This document shows positions 46,917 through 57,474 of a DNA stretch of 64,000 nucleotides, one piece after another; the stretch's first letter is position 1, and each line of letters opens with the position of its first letter. The DNA comes from Campylorhamphus procurvoides. Its lineage: Eukaryota; Chordata; Aves; Passeriformes; Dendrocolaptidae. The notes beneath the pieces are model-generated. The model was not told the origin of the DNA, ran no database searches, and saw only the letters and a program-made list of their open reading frames with translations. Both the position numbers and the translations under genes were made by a program. The stretch spans positions 62,001 through 126,000 of the forward strand of contig WBMV01000078.1 in assembly GCA_013396655.1 (NCBI GenBank). Direction: 5' to 3'.

Positions 46917-46924
46917 TATTTACA
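46917..46924 (-). promoter_or_regulatory. Pumilio response element (UGUAAAUA) in the NTN1 3' UTR
   Basis: The minus strand reads TGTAAATA, an exact match to the UGUANAUA consensus bound by PUM1/PUM2. It sits in an AT-rich block of the NTN1 3' UTR, about 1.7 kb after the stop codon. The motif is short and could occur by chance. Confidence 0.4.
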
Positions 46925-48597
46925 TGGCTGCCTCGCTTTATGGTGGTTTATGTCATTATATAAATATTGTCAATTGCTATAAAACAAGGCAAAACCACTG
47001 GAAAATGTCATAAAATAGATGTTTCCAAGTTTCCTAAAAGGAAAAATATCAGGGAGGTTTTGCTTTTCATAGCGATTAATGTTTGCTTCTCCTCCAGGTA
47101 CCCGTCCTGCCCTCCCTGCCTTTCCTGTCTCCGTGGGTGAGGTGAACTCGGATATCCCCATTCCCCAGGGGCTGGTGGAGTAGCCTGGCCTGGGGCTGCA
47201 GGGCCTGGGGGAAGCTCAGCAGCCAGCCCTGCTTGCACAGTGCCCCAGGTAAAGATGCTCCAGCCCTCGGGATGCAAGGTGGAAGAGAGGCAGCCCCTAT
47301 GTTGCTTAGTGCATTTGGGATTTGAAATTGGGAAATTTAAGTCTGGGGCTTTCACCCCCAGAAGAAGGAGAACAATTTGGGGAGCTCCAGGTGGGTCACA
47401 CCTTGTTCATCCAGTCCCTTCCTGCCCTGCATGGGCTCTACCTCAGCCAAGCCTTAGAGCTCTACACTGGCCCCCTGCCCATGGGGACAGTCCCTGGCAC
47501 TCGCTGTCCCACCTCCTTGGTCTCCAAGGACATGGCAGGGATGCCAGGGAGCTGCAGCTCCAGAGGGAGTGAGGGCAGAGCTGGTGTGAATTTGGGAGAG
47601 CTGCCTGAGTTTGGGAGTGAAACCAGTGGCTTTCCAGGACCTGGGTGTCATCGGCATGGATTTTCTGTCACCTGAGGGTTCATGGTCTGCTGACAGCACC
47701 AGAGAGGACTGAGCCCATGAAGGAGGTCCTGGGGGGGTTGCAGTGGAGACTCAGGGACTGCGACAGGCAGGATCTTCCAGAGCACTTATGGGAAATGGAT
47801 GCCAACTTATGTTTTGCCAAATCTGGGTGTTTCCTTGGGGATCCTGGTTATTAACTCCATGACCATGAATCGGTGTCAGGCACCCTGTGGGCTTCTGCTC
47901 CTTTAGTGTGGTGGGGACACTCCTCAGGGCACGGGAAGTGGAGCAAGGAGTCACTCCCTGAGTTACGCACATGGTGAAGTTGCCCACCAACATGGTCCCC
48001 TCTTTGTTGTGCCTAAACTGGGCTCAGAGCATCATCACGGCAGGAGACCTTGGCCTCCCCAGGTACCACACAGCGGGTGGTGGCTACGGCTGTTGGATAC
48101 CAAAGTCCTCAATAACCCGTCACTTGATCCTCAGATCTGTCCTCAGCGAAAAGTCTCTGTTTAGTTTCCTCTACAATAACTGTCTTGGTCAACCTAAGCT
48201 GCGAATATGTATTTTGGGGATGGGGAGTTAATTTCCAGCATTGCTGTTGATTAGTTTCTTACAGGGTTGATGTTCCCATGCCGTGCTTTGGAAGCAGCAG
48301 ATGTTGGCAGCTGGAAGGCAGTTTGGTGTCTCTGAGTTCTTCAGCCATGGGGGCAGGAAGAAGCTGGGGCACCGGGCGCTGCACACCCCCACTCCCCTCG
48401 CCTTGTGTCCACGTGCACCGTCGCTTTTGTTGGGTTTAGTTTTCTCCCGGAGCACGAGGTGCGACCCCACAGCCGTGGTAGCCGTCCCTGCCGCCCCCAA
48501 TGCGTCCCCGGTGCCACTCCCTGCCCCCCCAGCTCTACACAAAGCAGCATGCACAGTCAGTCTCTCCCTCCCGCGCCCTCCGTGGCCTTCTCCTCCT

Positions 48598-48926
48598 TTA
48601 GGCTTTCTTACACTTCCCCTTCTTCTCCCGCTGCTGGAACTTCCTGAGCCGCCGAGCCCACGTATCCCGCCACTGGATCACCAGGCTGGTTTTGTCTGCA
48701 ATGATGCCGCTCTGGTCGGGAGAGTCCTCGTTGTTGCCCAGCAGCAAATACTTCTTCATGGGCTTGATTTTGGGGCACTTGCACGCTATGTCCTTGGAGT
48801 GGATCCACAGGGTCTGGTCTCCGCGCCGTATCCGGTTGCTCCCTTGTTTGTAGACAGAGATGATGTTGACCGTGAACTTCCACCAGTCGGCATTTTTTTC
48901 CGCTTTCAGGATGTGGATCTGGACAG
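48598..48926 (-). CDS. NTN1: NTN1 last coding exon (C-terminal NTR/C345C domain and stop)
   Basis: Netrin-1 is a secreted laminin-related guidance cue that signals through DCC/neogenin and UNC5 receptors. This exon of 329 bases encodes 108 full residues after an Ala codon shared with the previous exon, then TAA at 48598-48600. It reads [20 protein letters not shown] at the start and ends in a very basic tail, [16 protein letters not shown]. Between these lie [27 protein letters not shown] and the EDSPDQSG stretch. Three cysteines (IACKC and GKCKK) belong to the NTR disulphide pattern, and the basic tail is the known heparin-binding end of netrins. The acceptor on the minus strand is TTTTTTCGCAG at 48927 and upward. 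Length and sequence match the end of the roughly 604-residue vertebrate protein with no frame break. Confidence 0.97.
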
Positions 48927-51900
48927 CTGCGAAAAAACAACACGGGAGGAAAGAGAGGAAAAGATGTTACCCTTGGAGCTGGCGAGGAGAAAACCAGTTC
49001 CAAGTCTTACCTAATGGGCTCTGCGAGGGAGAGGGATTTTGTCTCTGGAGCCCAGGCTGGGGGTGGCAGCAGACAGGGGTGGTGAGTGCCCCAAAACTGA
49101 CCCAGGCCACCCACCATGAGCAAGAGCAGCCAGTGGTGCTGTCTGAGGGTCTCAGCAAAGGTTCTAAGACTTGTGAGATGCTCTGCAGCTCTGCTGCCAC
49201 ACACAGCCCCCGGGTGCCCGATGAGCATGGACATGGTAACCCAAGGCCCCAGGGGTTGCAGAACCCCCAGGAGGGGAGGTTGGGAGTGGCTGTACACCAA
49301 GATCCAGGGCATTCCTTGTGCTGGGAGCCCTGGGAATGACACAGAGCAATGGCAGAGAGCAGGTTTCTCATCCTCCTCTCTGTGTCCTAGGGAGGACCAT
49401 CATCTCCCAGGACGTGGCTGTGACACAAGCACAGACAGAGCAGCTCTCAGGGGTGTTGGTGCAGCAGCATCTGCCCCAGCACCTGTGAACTCAGAAAGTG
49501 ATCAGAAAATCTTTCAAAACCAGGTGGGTTTGTGTAACCTGGACCTGCTTTTTCCCTTGAAGCTGCAAGCACAGAGAGAACTACCAAACCCTGGGACAAC
49601 TAGTGCCTCCAGCCCGGGTGGTGGCCTGAGCACAGGGCAGAGCCCCAGCAGGAGGTGTTGTCCTGGGCAAGGCAGGGAGCTGTCTGTTCCCAAATAGAGC
49701 CAAAGCCCCAGGCTGCACCTGGGACATGGTATGAGTTTTCTTCCCAACCCACATATCCAGAGAGCAGCTCATGAGGATGAGTTTCTGCAAGGACCACCCC
49801 CTCTACTCTTCCTTCCTCACTGTGTGGGCAACTTGGTGAATCTGCACTAGGACCCTCAGGCAGCCCCAGTTTTTAAGAGAAGAGGTGCCCAAATGTGGAG
49901 CAAAACACTGGGACTGGCCCTTATCTCTGAGCACCTGGAGGTAGGAGTGACCCATGTGGGGCTCCAGCACATCCACACAGGGCCAGTGCGAGGAGGGAGT
50001 TCCACATGAGACCCCAGCCTTGGGGCAAGACACTGAGCAGGTCCAGATCTGTGGAAGGGTTTGGAAACAGGGAGGGTTCCTGGTCAAATGTTTTTAGGAG
50101 ATGTTCCTCAGCCAGCGTTCTCCATGTCTTTCTGTGGAAGAAGCCACTGCTGGTAAAAAGCACAGGTGAAGGACGGAGAGTGGGGCTGAGAGTGATCATA
50201 GGGAGAGGTCAGTGGCAGTGTCCAACTTGACTTCTGGGGCTGGCAGAGTAACTGGAGCATCCCTGCAAGTTCTGAAGAGCAGCACTGGGCTTCAAGGGGA
50301 TATCTTAGTGTGCAGCAACTTGGCAGAGAACTGGGAGATCACAAGCTCCCAAAGCAAGACTGACATGGGAGGACAACTGTGGTCCATAAGTGAGATGATG
50401 ATGTTCTCCAGGCCTGTGGCTGATGCTGTGTCACCTGCTCTGTTGCCATATGGACAGGTGAGGACTCAGCCCTCCACCACTGCACCCCTTGCTCTTCCCT
50501 GGAGCAGAGTTCCTGTGTGATTATCCCTGCAGCCACCAGCAGCCGTGCAGGAGTGGTGGCCCACGGCCCCGTGGGGACAGGGACAAGAGGTGGCTCAGCA
50601 TCACCATCTGGGTGGGAGAGGGTTCTCTACATGAGCTGCTGCAGAGCTGGGATGGTGATGGACATCAGGATGCCCCTGGAACCACCATGGATTTGTCCTG
50701 CAGCCCAGGTGGCACCAAGCAGACAATGGTGACTTCTGCCAGCCTTCCTCCTCCTCCTCCATAAGGTTGCTTCCTAGAACACCCCATCCCTGCCAGCCCA
50801 CATCCACGTCTCCTGGTGCTGCTGTGGCCTCCTCAGGTGACATCCATAGACTCAGGTTTAAACCAAAGGGAAGGAAAGAGACCCACGTGGGAAAGGGAGC
50901 ATTTGGCCCCACAGCATGGTGAGGAAGAGGAGATAGAATCCTGGAGGCAGGTCCTGCTGCACCAGTGGGTGTCTCCCTGAGAGCAGTTCCTCACTGTGCT
51001 GGGGTGGCAGATGAGCATGGGGCACCAACATGTTCCTCCTCACTAAAAGTCACTTTCAGGGAAGTATCTCCCCTCAGCCCTCTCAGGGTTGCTGACTGTG
51101 GGATGAGGAGTCCCCATCAGCAGGAAATCCCAGGGGGTGATGCCATCCCTGGCTGGCAGAGCAGGCAGGGCCTGGCAGCTCCATGCAGGCTGGTGCAACC
51201 CAACTGCAAAGTGCTTTTTGAGTAAATCTTTGAGCTTTCCCCTTTTTCCCACTCTTCCCTCATGCCCTGGGAGTTATAACCCCCTGCCCATCCACCTGCC
51301 TGTCCCAGCTGTCTGGCCAGAGCCAATCCTGCTTTTATAAATTAACAGAGGGAGAAGAAATCCCCAAAAAGCACAGGCAGAACTCTCCCACTTGCCTTTG
51401 ACCAGCCCAATTTTCCCCCACTGGGTTAGAGATGGAGGAGCATCAGCCCCGCTGTAAAACCACACTGTGCCAACTGATCCCAGGCTCTGGGAGGAAATGG
51501 GGCTCTGCAGCCCAGCACGGCTTTTTAACACGTTACAAAATATATGGGAGCATTTTTTTTCAGAGCATGTCATGGAGGCCAGATGCTTTCATTAAAAAAA
51601 GAGGAAAAAAAGGAAAAAAAACAACCCTAAGCTCTGACCACGTATTTCCCCGTCTGGCGTGAAGGTAACAAAATGTGAAGATTAGCCAATTTTTATTTTT
51701 TTGGAAACAAATTTTTCCAAAAAGGCTTAAACCTTTGACCTGCCTGGGTCCACACTGACAAAATGGAGAAAATGAATGAAAAGGAACCAGGGAGAGGTGG
51801 TTACAGGAAACTCTGCTCTAAAACACACAGTCTGTATTTTTTTTTGATGTCAAGGCCCCCGTCTCTTATTTTTTTTCCCCTTTTATTAATGAAGTGGAAG

Positions 51901-52540
51901 GAGTGAAAGCTTTGAGGAAGGCTTGGCTGGTGTGGCTGCAGCTGCCTCCCCTGACAGCCAGTTTTCTGCCCATAACTTCACATCCAGGACAGGCAGTTCC
52001 CCCTGAGCCTGGGTCTGGAGTTCAGGGTTAGCAGTGGGTATTTCAGTGATGGAATAGAACCAGCTTCTCCAGCATCTCCCAAAGGACATGAGACATGCAG
52101 AAGGTGCCAGGAGGATTTTTGGAAGCACCTAAACTTGCTCCCCTGAATGAACCCCCAGGGATTCACACACTCATCTCTCATGAAAGAGAAGGTTTCAGTC
52201 CCTTCATGATTTGGAGGGGGCTCAGCTGTGCCACTCCGCCCCCCCCCAAAGCTGGCTTTGTGGCTTGCTGTTGTCCTTCACCTGCCATTTTCTAGGACAA
52301 AACTTTGTCTGTGCTCTCATTTTGCTCTCCCCTTGAACTCCTGCACCGAGGCTGAGCCACTCTCAGGATTGTCCCTGTCACCAAATCCCTGGAAAACACC
52401 CCTGAAAGCATCCAGGGGGCAGCCAGAGGGAAGGATGTCAGAGGGCACGATGGTTATTCACAGGGCTGGTGGATATTGTGCTTTCCTGGCCATGGTCCCC
52501 TGGGAGCAGATGGAGACCTGGAGCAGGAGCACAAAGTCTG

Positions 52541-52610
52541 GGCTGGTGACACTGGTTTCCAGTGAGGATGGGCCCCAGTCCAGGCTGGTGACACTGGTTT
52601 CCAGTTGTTT
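52541..52610. repeat. 42-base-spaced local duplication
   Basis: GGCTGGTGACACTGGTTTCC begins at 52541 and again at 52583, followed by AGT in both. The segments between differ. It is a small, recent-looking duplication in intron DNA. Confidence 0.75.
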
Positions 52611-54469
52611 ACATTGATGCTTCTGAACATCAAATCCTGCCTGGATGGTGCCTTACAAGTCTCACCACATTCTGCTTCTTTGGGAGAGGTGGCCGAGTGG
52701 TCCCTGGGCTGTGGGAAGGGATGGAGGGCCCCATGTCCCCTCCTGCATTCCCTGGAGCTCAGCTCTGGGGCTCGGGATGCTGCCCAGCTCCTGCAGGCTT
52801 GGCTGGGAGCCCCCAGCCACAAGAAAGACCCAAGGGCTGGATGCTGGAGATGAAAGCAGAAGCGTGGATGGCTGGATGTTAATAAAAACAAAACCCAACC
52901 CAAACCCTCAAAACAACATGTCCTGAGGGCAGCTGCAAGAGGCTTAAAGCACAGTCAGAGACCATGAGTCAGGGGCCCGAAAATCCCGGGGTTGCCATGA
53001 AAATAGTGAGTCTGGGAAACAATTAATTATTTAATTTTTTAGATTTACTTTTGGGGTGTTTGTGATAAATCTTCTGATTTCAAGGTTTCCCCTGCCAAGG
53101 CTGGCCTAGTGCATCCTGCTGTGGAATCCAAGCACAGGATATCATGTATATCCTGTGCACTGTGCCAGGGGAGCTGGAGCTCTGGGGAGCTTCCAGTGAC
53201 CAGGAGCATCGCTGTCCTGGCCCCTGGGACAGATCTCACAGGCCCAGGGGGTGGCCCCAGTTTGCTGGGGGAGCAGGAGGAGCTTTAATGGCAGGACTGA
53301 TGGCAGGGGGTGCTAAGGACGGGTTTGGGTGTCCCAACCTGAGCTGGAGCTTTCCAAAGGCTTGGCTCCCATCTCACTGCACAAGCAGAGTGTAGCCCAT
53401 GTGGATTTTATTCCAACCAGCAGCAAAAGGTGACCTCGACACCATCTGGTTTTGAGAATGTAAAGGGCTGGCTCCTCCCTGGAGCAAAGAGTTAAAATGG
53501 GATTTTTGTTCCCTTATTTTTTAATTTTTAATTTATTTGGCACCTGCTTTGCCTTGCTCCAGTTGCCATTTCCTACTGGTTTAATATTGGAGATTTATGA
53601 GCCCTAATCCTGGCCAGCCTGGCTGTGCCCTGTGGTGTTGGGGTCCCTCCCTGCCCTGGCTCACTCCCTCAGTGGTCACAGGAGGGATTGCTCAGCGATT
53701 CCCGGCTCCAGGAATGGGATTTCTCCACCTTCCAGGGCAGTGGAAGGGTTTGTGAGCACCGAGGATAGTGCTTCCCCCGCTGCCTTGTGTTTTTTTGTGG
53801 ATTCAGGAGTTTTCTCCCTCCCTCCTCTTTTCCAGCTGCCCTTTGAAAACACATTTTGCTTTTTTCCAGCAGCCCCTGCCAAGCTCCTCTCGACAAAGGG
53901 GGTGACTAAGTGAAGGCTTCACGAAAGGAAGGATTGTTTTTTACTTTTTTTTCCCCCAAGAAAGGGCAGAGTGATCAGATGACCCTGTTCCTCACCCCCA
54001 TCCTGTCCCCGATGCTGGGCTGGGGACGGGGGCAATGCCTGAGACCCCAGCACTGGTACCCAGCAAACCACTCTGGCATTATCTGTGCAGGATCAGGCCC
54101 TAGTACAGCACAGGGTACAGCACAGCTCAGAATCAGGAGAAAACGAGGTTTAAAAGCTCCAGGTTTCCCTCACCACAGCCACCCATCCGGCGTGGGTGAG
54201 CCACAATCAAACAGAGAGTGGGAAAAGCCCCAAAGATCGGGATGAAATGGCAGCACCCTGGCGAGTAAAGGATGCTCTCCAGCATCACCTGCATCAGCAT
54301 CACCTGCTCTAATCAAATAATCCCTTCTCCTTTTGGGCAGTAGGGGAATCTCCACCCTCAGTGGGTTCAGCAGGGATCCCCTCTGCTTCCCCAGTCTTTT
54401 TTAAGTGACCCCAACCCAGCAAAACCCCCTCCTCTAGCCCTGGTTTTCTGGGAGCTGGGTGACCCTGCG

Positions 54470-54860
54470 CTCCCCCACGCAGTCAAAATAAATCGAGAAA
54501 AAGCTTTGCTGCCTCTCTCCTCGCCTTCCCCCCCCACTCCGAATCTCCCAGCCCGCCCTCCCGTTTCACTCCAAATATTTGCACCAAAACCCATCTCGCG
54601 GGGAAAAAGCCCAATTTAAAATAAAAGGAAAAAAAAAACACAAACCAAACAAAAACAAACAGATACGAAAAATAAATAAGGGAAAATATCCCCTTTGAAT
54701 GGCTGAATGAAGCGGGGAGCTAAAAAGCCCCATTGAGGAGCGCGGGGTGGATGATAGCTCCCGACTGAGCCCGCGGGAGAAGGAACTCTGTTCAAGCTAA
54801 TTAGCGCCTTTTAGGACATTCAGCCCAGCGGTGGCAGCAGAACGGTGAGGAAAAGAGCCT
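54470..54860. other. candidate enhancer-like conserved element in the NTN1 last intron
   Basis: A repeat-free block differs in composition from the GC-rich intron around it: AAATAAATCGAGAAAAAGC near 54487, TTTAAAATAAAAGG near 54614, AAAATAAATAAGGG near 54669, and a perfect 10-base palindrome GCTAATTAGC (double homeodomain core) at 54796-54805. A CpG-rich segment (54955-55020) follows. Position within NTN1 and motif content suggest a regulatory role, but conservation is untested. Confidence 0.35.
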
Positions 54861-56344
54861 CCTAATTGGCTTCCTGCTGGGGTGTCAGTCCCAAAGTCTT
54901 TATTATCCCTCCCTGCACCTTTTCATCCCTTTCTTGCCTCCCTCGCCCTGCTGAAAGCGTGCGCTGCCCCGGCACGGCACCGCTCACCCCGCAGCCCCGC
55001 CGCGCTGCTTCGCTCCTGGAAAAGCAAATCTGCCGTGGCTGTGGGGCTGGTTAGGGCTGAAGGAGTGCTGGGGACACCCCCACATTCAGGAGCACCCCAG
55101 TTCCCGCACTGGGACAGCCTGTGCTTGCTCACCCAAGCCAGCAAAAGGTTTTGGTTCACTTGTGAAGCTGCAGAAGGGCTGCTGCGGGATAAGAGAAGAG
55201 CAAAGCTCTTTCCAGCTCCCCAGATCGCTGCTTTGGGGGCATCTCTCCCCTGTTCATCACTCCAGGGGTATCTCCTGCCCAAAAGAAGCTCCTGAGCTGC
55301 TCTCATCAACCCGGGTCTGTCGGAGCCCATGAGCCCACCCTACAGCCTCAAACAAAACCAAGTGTCAGCTTTCAGCTGAGCCCCCGACATTCCCCGTGTG
55401 GCACTGGACAAGCTGAGGAACAAAACTACACCGGGGCTGCCTCTTGAGCAAAGCCCAAGTGCTGCCACCACCAAAACCTCCCAGTCCTCGCCCCAAGAGC
55501 AGAGGGAAAGGTGACCACTGCTCAGCTGGAAATGTGCTTGAGGGGGATGCACCTGCCTTTTTGTCCTCCCTGATCTGGATCATGACAGGTCCAAGTTTCC
55601 TGCAATCAAACAACTGCTTCCTCCCCTCTTCAGAGGGCAAATGCTCCACTGTGAGCTCAGCTCTCAGGATGTGCTGGAGAAGCCAGGTGGGAAGATGGAG
55701 GGATGCATGTCCCCACGTGGGAAATGTGTTTGTACCTTATTAGCCAGCAGAGAAGTCACCCACAAGAAAACCCCATGGCTTTGGTGGCCTAGGGTTCACC
55801 CCCAATCCCTTCCTTAATAACCCCATATATAACCTTAACAACCTTCTAGCAGTGACTTTCCCATGTGCCATTAAATCCATTTATCCAAGGGAAAAGGCAT
55901 TCCTTGGATCTTTCCAACATGTGACGGACCTCCAGCACCTCCTACGAGCACAGCCTCGCTGGATGGGGATCACAACTGTACCCCAGCCCTGGCAGCAAAT
56001 CCTTGCTAAGGGATATCCCCTGCTCCACAGCCATTTTACCATGTGGATAGAGGAAGAATAAATGGGAATGCAAATAAAAGATTTGCCTCCAAGCCCTTTT
56101 TCCCTCCCCTGAGCTCACTGGGAAGTATCAGAGCACAAAGCCGGTGTGGAGCATTCCTCAGCCAGCCCTGCTGGGAAGCGCCTTGTCCAGGGACGGGCTG
56201 TTAAATGGGAATTCGTTCTGCTTTTGCAAACGCTTCCCAGACATGCTCAGCTGCTGCTGCGTGTTCGAAGGAGGGAGGTATCTCCACTCCTGGATGTTTT
56301 CATGTACAGGGATGGGAGGCTTCGTCCTTGGTCGTTTGGTGGAA

Positions 56345-56401
56345 ATATACACACACACAGATACATATACACACATGCATTTGTATACAGATATACGCAT
56401 T
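56345..56401. repeat. imperfect CA/TA microsatellite
   Basis: ATATACACACACACAGATAC is followed by ATATACACACATGCATTTG and TATACAGATATACGC. The dinucleotide run is interrupted by many substitutions, so it is likely low in polymorphism. Confidence 0.85.
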
Positions 56402-57399
56402 TTATGTATTCCTCTGCTGTGGAGGGGAAGTGCTTGGCAGGCACTGGACAGATGCTGAACCCTGCAGCTCCTCTGTTCTCTGGTTTTTGCATGACTGAAG
56501 GTTCAGCTTTGAGCTAGGCTTGCCAGTGCTCAACCCACTCCCCATCCCTGGGTGAAACCCAAAAACTCATGGTTGGTCCTTCCTCCAGATACTTTGCCCC
56601 CTCCCACTACAGTCACTGTAGGGAGGAGATAATTTCCAGCCCCTCCATAAGTTTGGCCACATTTCTAACCATCCCCTGGCACACAGCATCTGTATTTAGG
56701 CAGACTTTTATGAAGCTCCTCCTGGGGTCATCTGCATGGTGTCTGCATGGGTCCTGCACGGTGAAAAAGTAGGGAATGGACCCATATCAAACATAATCCC
56801 AGGATCTTTGAACATTCCTGCTCCTGCAGAGCTGTGGAATGATTCTGAGGACCTTGAGTACCAGCGGGGATTCCACAGCATCCCTGGCTTCTCCCAGGGC
56901 TGCTCCACCTTCTGAACTTGCCTGGGAATTAAAGGGGGGATGGATCTGGGTGACAGGGAACTGCTTTCTGCTCAGCCCCATGGCAAAGCACATTTTTAAA
57001 GCTGCTACACCTTATAGCACAGTGAGAAGAGAGGGGACATGGTGTCCCTGTAACCACGAAGACACTTGGAAAATATGAGCCTCCCTGCAGATGAGACAAT
57101 CCCCACAGCAGGGTCCACAGTGTCCTCATCCCAATTGCCCAAGAAACACACTGCATCACTTCCTCCACCAAGCATCACTGCCCAGGCTTTCCTCTCCAAA
57201 CCCGGTAAAAATCATTCCGAAAATTGCACACCCTGCAGCATGGGCAGAGCTGGGCTGCCCATGGCTGTGGCTGGGACACAGCCCGCAGCCTTTCCCTGCG
57301 CTGGGAGGGCTTGGGGACACCCCGGACGGGGATGCTCCTCCTCTGCATCCCTTCGCCACCTCTCTTCCCTGGGAAACGACGCTGGCAGGGAGGACTCAC

Positions 57400-57474
57400 C
57401 ATAGTCTTTCTTACAGTACTTCTTCATGTTGATCTTCAGTTTCCCCTTGGAGGCTTTGCAGTATGAGTCACAAT
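57400..57474 (-). CDS. NTN1: NTN1 penultimate coding exon (start of the NTR domain)
   Basis: The 75-base exon encodes [18 protein letters not shown], then YCKKDY, with the preceding Asp codon (G|AT) and following Ala codon (G|CT) split across splice sites. These residues begin the netrin NTR/C345C domain and contribute three cysteines. The minus-strand acceptor is CTCTCTCCGTGCAG ending at 57475 and the donor is G|GTGAGT at 57400/57399. The match to vertebrate netrin-1 in this short stretch appears complete. The preceding small exon, which in other vertebrates encodes the Pro/Val/Glu-rich linker before this domain, was not found up to 64000 and should lie beyond the window. Confidence 0.96.

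Larger units (their letters stand above)
45226..48597 (-). other. NTN1: NTN1 3' UTR (about 3.4 kb)
   Basis: On the minus strand the UTR runs from just after the stop at 48598 to the inferred cleavage site near 45226. It is GC-rich in the middle and AT-rich in two blocks, 45420-45560 and 46910-47060, where long stretches of low-GC sequence stand out. It contains a Pumilio-type element (46917-46924) and a CpG-bearing pyrimidine tract (45648-45695). No CR1 or other repeat lies inside it. I assume a single continuous UTR without introns, and shorter isoforms are possible. Confidence 0.75.
48927..57399 (-). other. NTN1: NTN1 last intron, 8.5 kb
   Basis: The intron has a GTGAGT donor at 57399-57394 and a TTTTTTCGCAG acceptor ending at 48927. 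The flanking exons join cleanly at G|CT (Ala). Sequence from 49 to 54.4 kb is GC-rich, unique and free of CR1. A small 42-base duplication lies at 52541-52610. The block 54470-54860 is AT-rich and enhancer-like. A CA/TA microsatellite lies at 56345-56401. Nothing else recognisable was found. Confidence 0.9.

Noticed and set aside
48283..49014. Plus-strand open frame of 243 codons
   Set aside because: It runs antisense through the NTN1 last exon and stays open only because that exon is constrained. Its sequence resembles no protein and it has no splice or poly(A) context.
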